NCBI GenBank assembly: GCA_964631725.1 | Contig: CAZVYX010000010.1 | Location: 1-64,000, forward strand | Origin: GCA-2731375 sp964631725 | GTDB lineage: Bacteria; Pseudomonadota; Alphaproteobacteria; GCA-2731375 | DNA length: 64,000 bases | Direction of reading: 5' to 3' | In this document: positions 7,347-14,833 of the stretch, in pieces | Layout: every line of letters starts with the position of its first letter | How positions within the stretch are numbered: position 1 is the stretch's first letter | The notes under the pieces: model-generated | What the model saw: the letters and a program-made list of their open reading frames with translations, nothing else | The model's database searches: none | What the model was told of the DNA's origin: nothing | Program-made: the position numbers and the translations under genes

Positions 7347-7417
7347 ATTTGCCGTGGGGTTTTGCCGGCGCAAACTGCTACAATTGCCGCCAACAGCAAG
7401 AAAAACGGAACGTCATC

Positions 7418-8224
7418 ATGGATTTGGATCTTTCGGGAAAACTGGCCCTGGTCACCGGTTCGACGCGGGGCATTGGCCTGGCGGCGGCAAGGGGCCTGAC
7501 CGGCATGGGGGCGGCGGTCATCGTCAATGGCCGCACCCAAGGCGCGGTCGATAAGGCAATAGCCGATATTAAGGAGGCGGTACCCGGTGCGGTTCTGCAC
7601 GGCGCGGCGGCGGATATTTCCCATGCCGAGGGCTGCGCGGCGCTAACCGAGGCCTTCCCGGCAGTGGATATTCTGGTCAACAACACCGGCGTCTATGGGC
7701 CCAAGCCATTCTTCGACATCGCCGATGAGGACTGGCAGTCGATCTTCGACATCAACGTCATGAGCGGCGTGCGCCTGACCCGGCATTACCTGCAGGGCAT
7801 GTTGGCGACTGAAGGCGATGACAACTGGGGCCGGGTGATTTTCGTCTCGTCCGAGGCCGGCATCGTGGTGCCGGTGGAAATGGTCCATTACGGCTTCTCG
7901 AAAGGCGCGCAAATGGTAATCGCCCGCGGCGCGGCGGAAAGCACCAAGGGCACCAATGTCACGGTCAATTCCGTGCTGCCGGGCCCGACCTGGGTCGAGG
8001 CCACACCGGCCAACCTGGCAGAACGAGCCCGCCTACAAGACATCACGCCGGAGGAGGCCATGGCCCGCGCCTTCACCGAACGGCGCCCCACATCGCTGAT
8101 CCAGCGCTACGCCACCGCCGAGGAGGTCGCCAACCTGATCTGCTACCTCTGCTCCAAGGCCGCCTCCGCCACCAACGGCGCCGCCCTGCGGGTCGACGGC
8201 GGCATCGTCGGCAACCCGTTCTAA
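7418..8224 (+). CDS. SDR family oxidoreductase
   Basis: This is a short-chain dehydrogenase/reductase of 268 residues using NAD(P). The dinucleotide motif TGSTRGIG lies at residues 13-20, the structural NNTG at 88-91, S144 or S145 is the catalytic serine, and the YGFSK motif gives Y158 and K162. The asparagine NxxS-type segment (DINVMSG) lies near 112. The C-terminal RVDGGIVGNPF matches the classical SDR end. The start at 7418 begins MDLDLSGKLALVTG and leaves no spare residues. The substrate is not evident and no pathway neighbour helps. Confidence 0.92.
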   Translation: MDLDLSGKLALVTGSTRGIGLAAARGLTGMGAAVIVNGRTQGAVDKAIADIKEAVPGAVLHGAAADISHAEGCAALTEAFPAVDILVNNTGVYGPKPFFDIADEDWQSIFDINVMSGVRLTRHYLQGMLATEGDDNWGRVIFVSSEAGIVVPVEMVHYGFSKGAQMVIARGAAESTKGTNVTVNSVLPGPTWVEATPANLAERARLQDITPEEAMARAFTERRPTSLIQRYATAEEVANLICYLCSKAASATNGAALRVDGGIVGNPF

Positions 8225-8262
8225 TCGCCGGTCGGGCGCGGCTCCTGCACCGGAACTGGTTT

Positions 8263-9177
8263 CTAGATGGACCGCCAGGCAGCCTGGGCCGCTGATTTGG
8301 CATCGGCGATGGCGTGGGCGACCTGACCGCCATGGCCGGCCCGGGCCGCGCCGACGGCATAGAGGCCATCCTGATCCGTCTGCATGCCCGCATCGACGAT
8401 CAGGCCGCCGTGGTCATCCCGCCTTGTCTGTGCCGGCGCCAGGATGGTCCGGGGTGCCAGGCCGATGAAGGGAAATATGGCGGATACCGACAGCGTTTCC
8501 TCTTCCCCGCCATCCTGATCCTGCAGGCGAACCGCATCGACGCCATCGCCGCCGATGATCTCGCGGACGTCGGTGTTCCAGCGAAAGTGCATGTTGCCCA
8601 GATCCGCCGCCTGTCTGACGAAGGTCGGCCGGGCCCGTGGCTTGCGGCCGCGCAGGATCATGGTGACGCTGGCGCAAAGCTCGGCCAGATGCAGGGCCTC
8701 CTGAAAGGCACTGTCGCCGCCACCGACCACGGCCACGTCCCTGCCCTTGTACAAACCGCCGTCGCAAAAGGCGCATTGGGAGACGCCGCGCCCCGTCAAT
8801 TCGGCCTCCCCCGGCACATCCAGGGTGCGCAGCTCCGCGCCGGTGGCCAAAATGACCCGCAGCGCGGTGGCGCCGTTGCCGGGCAGGCTCCAATGGCCGC
8901 CCTGGGATGTCAGTTCGCTGACCGCGCCGGGCTGATAATCAACGCCGGCCTCTAGAACCTCGCCCAGCATGGTGTTGACCAGATCGGCGCCGGTGGTGCC
9001 CGCTTGGCCCGGATGGCCATGCACCGCGCCGACATTGGTGATCAGACCGCCGAGCAGGCCATCGTCAAACAGGGCGGTCTTCAGGCCGCAGCGGGCGGCT
9101 TCCGTCGCCGCCGCCATGCCGGCGATACCGGCGCCGATGACGGCGACCTGATGCGTGGTACGGGGCGCTCTGGCCAT
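8263..9177 (-). CDS. Thioredoxin-reductase-like FAD/NAD(P) oxidoreductase
   Basis: This 304-residue flavoprotein has the thioredoxin reductase layout. The FAD motif IGAGIAGMAAA lies near residue 14, a redox pair C135-A-F-C138 is followed by DG, and an NAD(P) motif VVGGGDSAFQEA lies near residue 150. The FAD-closing segment, GLYAVGAARAGHGGQVAHA, is near the C-terminus. It should pass electrons from NAD(P)H through FAD to the CxxC and on to a protein or small disulfide. It is the last gene of a three-gene run, with its ATG directly after the stop of the preceding gene. It is a natural candidate to reduce the selenoprotein two genes upstream. That partnership is inference. Confidence 0.9.
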   Translation of the reverse strand: MARAPRTTHQVAVIGAGIAGMAAATEAARCGLKTALFDDGLLGGLITNVGAVHGHPGQAGTTGADLVNTMLGEVLEAGVDYQPGAVSELTSQGGHWSLPGNGATALRVILATGAELRTLDVPGEAELTGRGVSQCAFCDGGLYKGRDVAVVGGGDSAFQEALHLAELCASVTMILRGRKPRARPTFVRQAADLGNMHFRWNTDVREIIGGDGVDAVRLQDQDGGEEETLSVSAIFPFIGLAPRTILAPAQTRRDDHGGLIVDAGMQTDQDGLYAVGAARAGHGGQVAHAIADAKSAAQAAWRSI

Positions 9178-10407
9178 CTAGGTCTCCATTTCTGGCGACC
9201 AGCCCTGGGGCAGGTCGATTTTCCTGGCGATGCGGCAGCCGGGAAAGCCCCAGGTCGGCATATAGGCGCATTGGGGGATGGGGATATCGCCGCCCGCGAC
9301 GATCACTGTGATGTCGTCGGGCGTTTCCACCGCCGGCACCGCGCCCTCGGCCAGCGCCTGTTTGACCCAGCGGGGCGCCTTGGTCTGGCCGGCCAACCGC
9401 GAGGGTATCCAGGACTTTTCGAACTCCGCCGCCGGCATTTGGCTGTTTGCGTGCAGATAGGCCTTCACGTCGGCCTTGGACTTACCTTCCTCGGCCAGCA
9501 TTTTCGCCACATAGGGTGCGAGGACGACGGCCACCTTGCCGCCATGCAGGCGGGAAAAGGCGGAGGTGGCCGAGGCCATGACCGAGGCCAGATCGTCCAG
9601 GCCGCCGGTGACGTTGACCACGCTTTCAGCCCGCTGCACAACCAACACATCATCCCCGGCGGCGAAACCCAGTTCCTCGCGCAGACTTTCCCAAGGATTG
9701 AATTGCTCGTCCTCGGCCAGGCACAGGGTGTAGCGGCCCGGCTGGCCCAGGCCGGCGAAGGCCACGGCCGAGGGCCAGCCGCCGCCCAGGTTATGCATGA
9801 TCAGACGCACCGCCCGGCCGATGGCGGCATTGGCCCGCCAGCCCGGTCCCAGGGCACCAAAGCGGCTGTTCATATGCATGGCCTTGGCGCTGGGGCCCGA
9901 CAGCATCAGCAGGGGCGTAACGTTCTCGTCCGTGGTCTGTACGCCGCGCAGATTGAACTCCGGCTCCACCAACGCCTGGGCGGCGGCCAGCACAAACGGT
10001 AGGTGGCAATCCTCGCAACCGGCCATGACCGCGTTGATGGCGACCTTTTCCACGGTGACCAGGCCCTTCAGGGGCTCGGCCTCCCCCAGCACAAGATTGC
10101 GCGGCTGGCCAGCCCCGCGCAGCATGGCATCGACCCGCGCCATGGTGGGCGGCACGATAGGCAGGCCGTCGGTCCAGCCACGGCGGTAGAACATCTCGTT
10201 GACCCGGCCATCAGGGTTGGGACCGCGCACCACCTCGACGCGCTGGCGGGGGAAAGCGGCAACCTGGGTCAACCGATCCAGCAAACCCTGTTCGCTGGCC
10301 CGGCTGTGCAGGGTGTCGTCAATCCATTCGCCCGAGGCCCGCTGTCCCGTGGGCAGCAGGATCCACAGGGACTGCGCTTCGCTCACTCGACCCCACTCAT
10401 TCGGCAC
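9178..10407 (-). CDS. Paralogue of the UGSC selenoprotein C-terminal domain, unknown function
   Basis: This 409-residue protein shares a domain with the upstream selenoprotein. The signature GWTDGLPIVPPT lies at 77-88 (GWSDGLPIVPPT in the partner). Then come VAINAVMAGCEDC with C131 and C134, an NAAIGRAVRLIMHNLGG segment and the closing PTWGFPGCRIARKIDLPQGW. It has no U/C-GSC motif. Its first 65 residues are unlike the partner's selenocysteine domain. GTG at 10407 overlaps the preceding stop by 11 bases, and a second GTG at 10386 is an alternative start. No transmembrane segment or signal peptide is seen. It probably forms a complex with the neighbouring selenoprotein, but its activity is unknown. 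Confidence 0.75.
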   Translation of the reverse strand: MPNEWGRVSEAQSLWILLPTGQRASGEWIDDTLHSRASEQGLLDRLTQVAAFPRQRVEVVRGPNPDGRVNEMFYRRGWTDGLPIVPPTMARVDAMLRGAGQPRNLVLGEAEPLKGLVTVEKVAINAVMAGCEDCHLPFVLAAAQALVEPEFNLRGVQTTDENVTPLLMLSGPSAKAMHMNSRFGALGPGWRANAAIGRAVRLIMHNLGGGWPSAVAFAGLGQPGRYTLCLAEDEQFNPWESLREELGFAAGDDVLVVQRAESVVNVTGGLDDLASVMASATSAFSRLHGGKVAVVLAPYVAKMLAEEGKSKADVKAYLHANSQMPAAEFEKSWIPSRLAGQTKAPRWVKQALAEGAVPAVETPDDITVIVAGGDIPIPQCAYMPTWGFPGCRIARKIDLPQGWSPEMET

Positions 10408-12127
10408 CGCTCAGCTTGTTCTTCCAGTCATTGGGCAAACGGATCGCCCGCGCCGTGGGGAAGCCCAGGATGCCGTTGTGGGAGAACACCTGGGCGTTGG
10501 TGCGCCCGGGGTCGCCGCTGACGGCGATCTGGATATCCATTGGGTCGCAGACCAGGGGCACCAGGCGGTCGGGGTCCTTGGAGAGGCCATACAGTTCGTT
10601 CGCCTTGCCCAACTGCGCCAGTTCGAACATGGAGCGGCCACCGGAATAGAAGTTGGTGAAGTCGACGATATACTTTTCGAACTTCCAGGCCGGAATGCGG
10701 GCGTTTTCGAACAGCCATTGCCGCACGTCATCCTTGGACCAGCCGGCCTTGGCCATGGTCTCGGCCAAAATCGGCGACAGCACCAGCAACGGCGTATAGC
10801 TGCCGTCCGCCATGCCGACGGTAAAGATCAACTGCCAACCGGTCTGGCTGACCAGAGCATCGGCCAGATAGGGCAGCATTTCCTCGGGTTTCTGGCCAAA
10901 TACCGAAGCGATAACATCGCCGCCGGTGAAGCGCGAGATCGTCACGACGTTGTCGCCACGGGCATGGCCGAAATCGGCGGCATGGGGCGGCCAGTCGATC
11001 CTGGCCAGGGCGTCCTCGTTCTCCGCCAGGACCACGCGCCAGGTATTGCCGAAGGTGCCCTTGTCCGTCTGATGCGGCAGGAAGCCCGCCACGTTGCGCA
11101 GATACAGCCGCCACCACCGGCCGACCGAGGTATTGGCCTGAAAACCGTCCCGCAGGGCGCCCTGTTCGTAGTTGAACTCCAGGTCCTTGATGATCGGTCC
11201 ATTGATGGTGATCAGGGTTTCCGCCCCCGGCGTGTTGCCGGAATGCTCGACGCCATAGCCCGGATCGGCCATGGCCTCGGCCAGAGCGACCAGGACCGGC
11301 ATATATTGCGGCTTGCAGCCGGCCATGACGCCATTGACCGCCACATTCCAGACCGTGGCCTGGCGGTTGTCGGGCGGCAGCTTGCCGATCACATGATCGG
11401 GCGGCAGATCGGTAAATCCGAGGAAACGTTCGATCTTGGCCCGGGTCGGCGGCACGATAGGCAGACCGTCGGACCAGCCGTTTTCATAGAAGAAACGATT
11501 GATCTCCTCGAAACTGCCTTCCATGACCACGTCCTGCGGTCCCGGCTCCGGTATCATCACGGCGGACAGTTGCGCCGCCGTCAGGTTATCGATCACCGCC
11601 TTGACGGTGACACCGGTCAGATTGTCGCGCAGTTCATTATCGGTTTGCGTATCCACATGCCCCGGCACCTTGGCCATGGGCAGGTTCGGCATGCCCAGGC
11701 CCACCGCCGTGGTCGCGCCCTGGCCCAGAAAGCCGTCACAGACCAGGGAGGAAGATGGTACGCCGGCGGCTTCGGCGGCGGCTGATGCCCGCAACACGGC
11801 GGGGGTACAGCTACCTCAACAGCCCATGCCGGAGATTATGGCATCAACCTTGTGTTCGGCCAGGGTATCGGGCAGATCGGCGATGATCTGGCCTTCCTTG
11901 GAACCATGCGTGGAACCGAACGTTGTGTAGCCAATGAATTTCATGTCCGGATAGGCGGCGGACAGCTCAGCCTCCAGGACAGGAAAAATCTCGTCGCCGC
12001 GGAACAGATAATCCCACATGAAGGCGACGGTCTTGCCTTCAAGCGTGTCCAGGCGCGGCGCCAGGGGCGCCAGCTCCACGGTTTTCTCACCTCGTGGCCA
12101 TAGCGCCGAATAGGTTTCCTCGCTCAT
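10397..12127 (-). CDS. UGSC-motif selenoprotein, TGA read as selenocysteine at residue 104
   Basis: Two open frames, 11816-12127 and 10397-11797, are in the same frame and separated by a single TGA (11818-11816). Reading through gives one 576-residue protein with C103-Sec104-G-S-C107, the motif after which UGSC family (seleno)proteins are named. The N-terminal domain (1-190) has GKTVAFMWDYLFRGDEIF and, after the motif, TPAVLRASAAAEAAGVPSSSLVCDGF. This pattern resembles selenoprotein-B reductases, where UxxC precedes a helix. The C-terminal domain (about 210-576) carries GWSDGLPIVPPT at 217-228 and C272 (VMAGC). The ATG at 12127 has GGAGGTGAGC upstream, better than GTG at 12133. A SECIS-like hairpin follows the TGA. 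Substrate and reaction are unknown. Conventional annotation would split this gene in two. Confidence 0.82.
11781..11818 (-). promoter_or_regulatory. Candidate bacterial SECIS element next to the recoded TGA
   Basis: On the transcript, UGA (11818-11816) is followed after 4 bases by GCUG (11811-11808), which pairs with CAGC (11784-11781). Above a small internal loop, CCCGC (11803-11799) pairs with GCGGG (11792-11788), leaving the six-base apical loop CGUGUU. The loop begins 17 bases after the UGA and has G at its second position. These features fit what is known of bacterial SECIS hairpins bound by SelB. Confidence 0.65.
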
Positions 12128-12302
12128 GCTCACCTCCAGTTTGCATATTAGCGATACTTTAGCGCAATTCGGCCGCTACCTGGAAGACGATCCAGGAATT
12201 TTCCCTGATTGATTGATGTGGCATTGATCGGGAACGGTTTTCCGGCATAAATGAACCTTGTTCGCGTTTGGAGCACGTCATCGCCATCTAGGGGGGATTG
12301 CC

Positions 12303-13430
12303 ATGCGGAGCTGCCTTGCCGTTCTTGTCACGAGTCTGATCTTCATCGTTAGCGGGCCGGCGCCGGGCGCCGACCTTCACCACAGCGAGCATTATCAATT
12401 GCGCGTGGTGACGGTGGCCTCTGGTCTGCATGCACCCTGGGGCCTGGCCTTTCTCCCCGGCGGCGGGATGCTGGTGACCGAGCGGGACGGCGCGGTTCGG
12501 CTGATCGGCCAAGATGGCCGCGCGGCTCCGCCGCTCAAGGGCGCGCCTAAGGTTCGGGCATCGGGCCAGGGAGGGATGCTCGATGTCGCACTTGATCCGC
12601 AGTTCAGCCAGAACAAGCTCGTCTATTTGTCCTACGCCGAGCCAGGAGAGGGTGGCGCGGGAACAGCCGTTGCAAGGTCGCGGCTGGACATATCCGGCAA
12701 TCGTCTGACTGATCTGCAGATAATTTTCCGCCAGACCCCAAAAAGCGGCGGCGGACGGCATTTCGGGTCCCGCCTGGTATTCTCCCGCGACGGCAATCTG
12801 TTCATAACGGTCGGTGAGCGGGGTCAGCGGGATCGGACCCAGGACTTCACCATCAACCGGGGACAGGTTATTCGTATCCGGCCCGACGGCACCATTCCGC
12901 CCGGCAACCCGTTCACGGGCCGCGCCGGCTACCGGCCCGAAGTCTGGTCATACGGGCACCGTAATCCCCAAGGTGCGGCATTGCATCCCATGACGGGCCG
13001 GCTATGGATCCACGAACATGGCGCCCGCGGCGGTGACGAAATCAACATCCCCCGGCCCGGCAGGAACTACGGCTGGCCGGTCATCGCCTTTGGCCGTCAC
13101 TACTCCGGCGGCAAGATCGGCGTCGGCACCCACAAGGAGGGCATGGAGCAGCCGATCTATTATTGGGACCCCTCCATCGCGCCGTCCGGCATGGCTTTCT
13201 ACGCCGGCGACCGGTTTCCGAAATGGCACGGCAATTTATTCGTCGGCGCCTTGAAATTCAGACTGCTGGTGCGCCTGGTTCTGGACGGCGAGTCGGTTGT
13301 TAAGGAGGAACGCATTCTGGACGGCCTGAATGAGCGCATCCGCGATGTCCGCCAGGGCCCCGATGGCTATCTCTATCTGTTGACGGATTCCAATGACGGC
13401 AGGATTCTGCGCATTGAGCCTGCGGAATGA
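12303..13430 (+). CDS. PQQ-dependent sugar dehydrogenase (soluble aldose dehydrogenase, YliI-like)
   Basis: This 375-residue exported beta-propeller enzyme oxidises sugars with PQQ in the periplasm. Residues 1-23 form a signal peptide ending PAPGA-D. The family signature GLHAPWGLAFLPGGGMLVTERDG lies near residue 39. SGQGGMLDVALDP, the RHFGSRLVFSRDGNLFIT segment, GYRPEVWSYGHRNPQGAA and IHEHGARGGDEIN give the PQQ- and calcium-binding loops of the GSDH family. AGGGGGGA precedes the ATG at 12303. It is divergent from the selenoprotein operon. PQQ synthesis genes are not in the window. Confidence 0.92.
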   Translation: MRSCLAVLVTSLIFIVSGPAPGADLHHSEHYQLRVVTVASGLHAPWGLAFLPGGGMLVTERDGAVRLIGQDGRAAPPLKGAPKVRASGQGGMLDVALDPQFSQNKLVYLSYAEPGEGGAGTAVARSRLDISGNRLTDLQIIFRQTPKSGGGRHFGSRLVFSRDGNLFITVGERGQRDRTQDFTINRGQVIRIRPDGTIPPGNPFTGRAGYRPEVWSYGHRNPQGAALHPMTGRLWIHEHGARGGDEINIPRPGRNYGWPVIAFGRHYSGGKIGVGTHKEGMEQPIYYWDPSIAPSGMAFYAGDRFPKWHGNLFVGALKFRLLVRLVLDGESVVKEERILDGLNERIRDVRQGPDGYLYLLTDSNDGRILRIEPAE

Positions 13431-13464
13431 CCCCGCCATACCGATGCATGCATCCGGCATACGA

Positions 13465-14631
13465 TCAGGCTGTGAAACCTTTTTCGACTAGTGGCGCGTC
13501 ATCAATCACCCGTTGGTACGACATGCGCGAGAGATCGATGGTCTGATAGCCGCCATCAAGGAGCAGTTCCTTCATGGCACGGCCGATGGCGGGACCCTTT
13601 TGCAGACCGGCGCCGGTAAATCCCGTGGCGACGTAGAAATTGTCCAGACCGCCAATCCATTTGCCGATGATGGTATTGCCGTCCATCCGGTTAAAGGCAT
13701 AGTGGCCGGCCCAGCCGCGCTTGACCTGCAGGGCCTCGAACGCGGCCACCCGATTGGCCAGTACAGGCCAGAATTTCGTGTCAAACATGTCGTGCTTGAC
13801 CTCCCAGTCGAAACCGAACGCCACGCCCGTGTCGGTCTGTCCGGCGGTGAAACCGGCGCCTTCCTGACGGAAGGTAACGCCGTCCGGATCCTTGGTCAGA
13901 GGCATGGTTTCGATCTTGCCGCGGATATCGAAATAGAAGGTGTTGCGGCTCAGCGGCTCCACCGGCACGGTCATGCCGAGCATCGCGGAAATCTTAGGTC
14001 CCCAGGCGCCGGCCACGTTGACGATGATATCGCCCGCGACACGTTCGCCGGATTCCAACACCACCTTGCGGACCAGGCCGCCGCTGACCTCGAAATCGGC
14101 AACCTTGTCCTGGATGTATTTGACGCCGAGGCTGATCGCCTTGCGCCGAAATCCCATTACGGCGGCATGGGGGTCGATGAAACCATCCTGCGGGCCGTGG
14201 ATCGCCGCGTCGATATCATCCACTTTCAAGGACGGCAAGCGCGCCGCCAGTTCATTCCGGTCCAGCAGATCATTGGGCACACCTTGTTCGGTCTGCACGC
14301 GCCAGCTTTCCTCCGCCGCCGCGACCTGCTCGGGTCCTTTAACGAGATAGAGGTAGCCGTGTTCGAGAAAATCAAAGCTGCCAGGCTGGCCATCCACGTC
14401 CATCAGCCGGGCGAAATCCTTGTAGACCTCGCGCCCATAGCGCGACATTTCGATATTCTCCGGCAATCCGTGCATCAGCCGCACACCACCCGACGACCGG
14501 GGCGCCGCCGCATATTCATAGGTCGGGTCCGGTTCGATCACGCAGACGTCGCCGGCGCGGCCGGTCATGGCAAGGTGGTAGGCGATGCTCGAGCCCATGA
14601 TGCTGCCACCGATGATAATGATATCCGCCAT
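13465..14631 (-). CDS. FAD-dependent oxidoreductase, DAO family (sarcosine oxidase-like)
   Basis: This 388-residue flavoenzyme of the D-amino-acid oxidase/dehydrogenase superfamily oxidises an N-methyl or alpha-amino group. It begins MADIIIIGGSIMGSSIAYHLA, an FAD Rossmann motif with a GGSxxG variation, followed by the arginine-rich substrate loop SSGGVRLMHG. The second FAD-contact sequence, DNFYVATGFTGAGLQKGPAIG, lies near residue 340, where related dehydrogenases have GFSGHG. The ATG at 14631 follows GGGAGGAA. It faces the sugar dehydrogenase gene convergently. Related sequences include dimethylglycine dehydrogenase and glycine oxidase, and the substrate cannot be chosen. Confidence 0.88.
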   Translation of the reverse strand: MADIIIIGGSIMGSSIAYHLAMTGRAGDVCVIEPDPTYEYAAAPRSSGGVRLMHGLPENIEMSRYGREVYKDFARLMDVDGQPGSFDFLEHGYLYLVKGPEQVAAAEESWRVQTEQGVPNDLLDRNELAARLPSLKVDDIDAAIHGPQDGFIDPHAAVMGFRRKAISLGVKYIQDKVADFEVSGGLVRKVVLESGERVAGDIIVNVAGAWGPKISAMLGMTVPVEPLSRNTFYFDIRGKIETMPLTKDPDGVTFRQEGAGFTAGQTDTGVAFGFDWEVKHDMFDTKFWPVLANRVAAFEALQVKRGWAGHYAFNRMDGNTIIGKWIGGLDNFYVATGFTGAGLQKGPAIGRAMKELLLDGGYQTIDLSRMSYQRVIDDAPLVEKGFTA

Positions 14632-14833
14632 GACTGTTCCTCCCGATTTTTTCAGCACCGAAGTGTAGCCAACTAAATTCACTTTATCCATGTGGCCGTC
14701 AGGTCAAAGACACGGCAAAGGCAGAATTGCATGGTGTGCGCATTTCACCGGCGCTAAACTTCAGGGAAACTATCCATTTTGGGATTGCTGTCCGGCAATA
14801 TCCCATCTCTGGCTATAGCCCGTAGGAGGAACC

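Noticed and set aside
11816..11818. TGA as a nonsense mutation making a pseudogene
   Set aside because: The reading frame is intact and conserved-looking on both sides, the TGA sits exactly in a U-G-S-C motif, and a SECIS-like hairpin follows. A random nonsense mutation would not be expected at that place.
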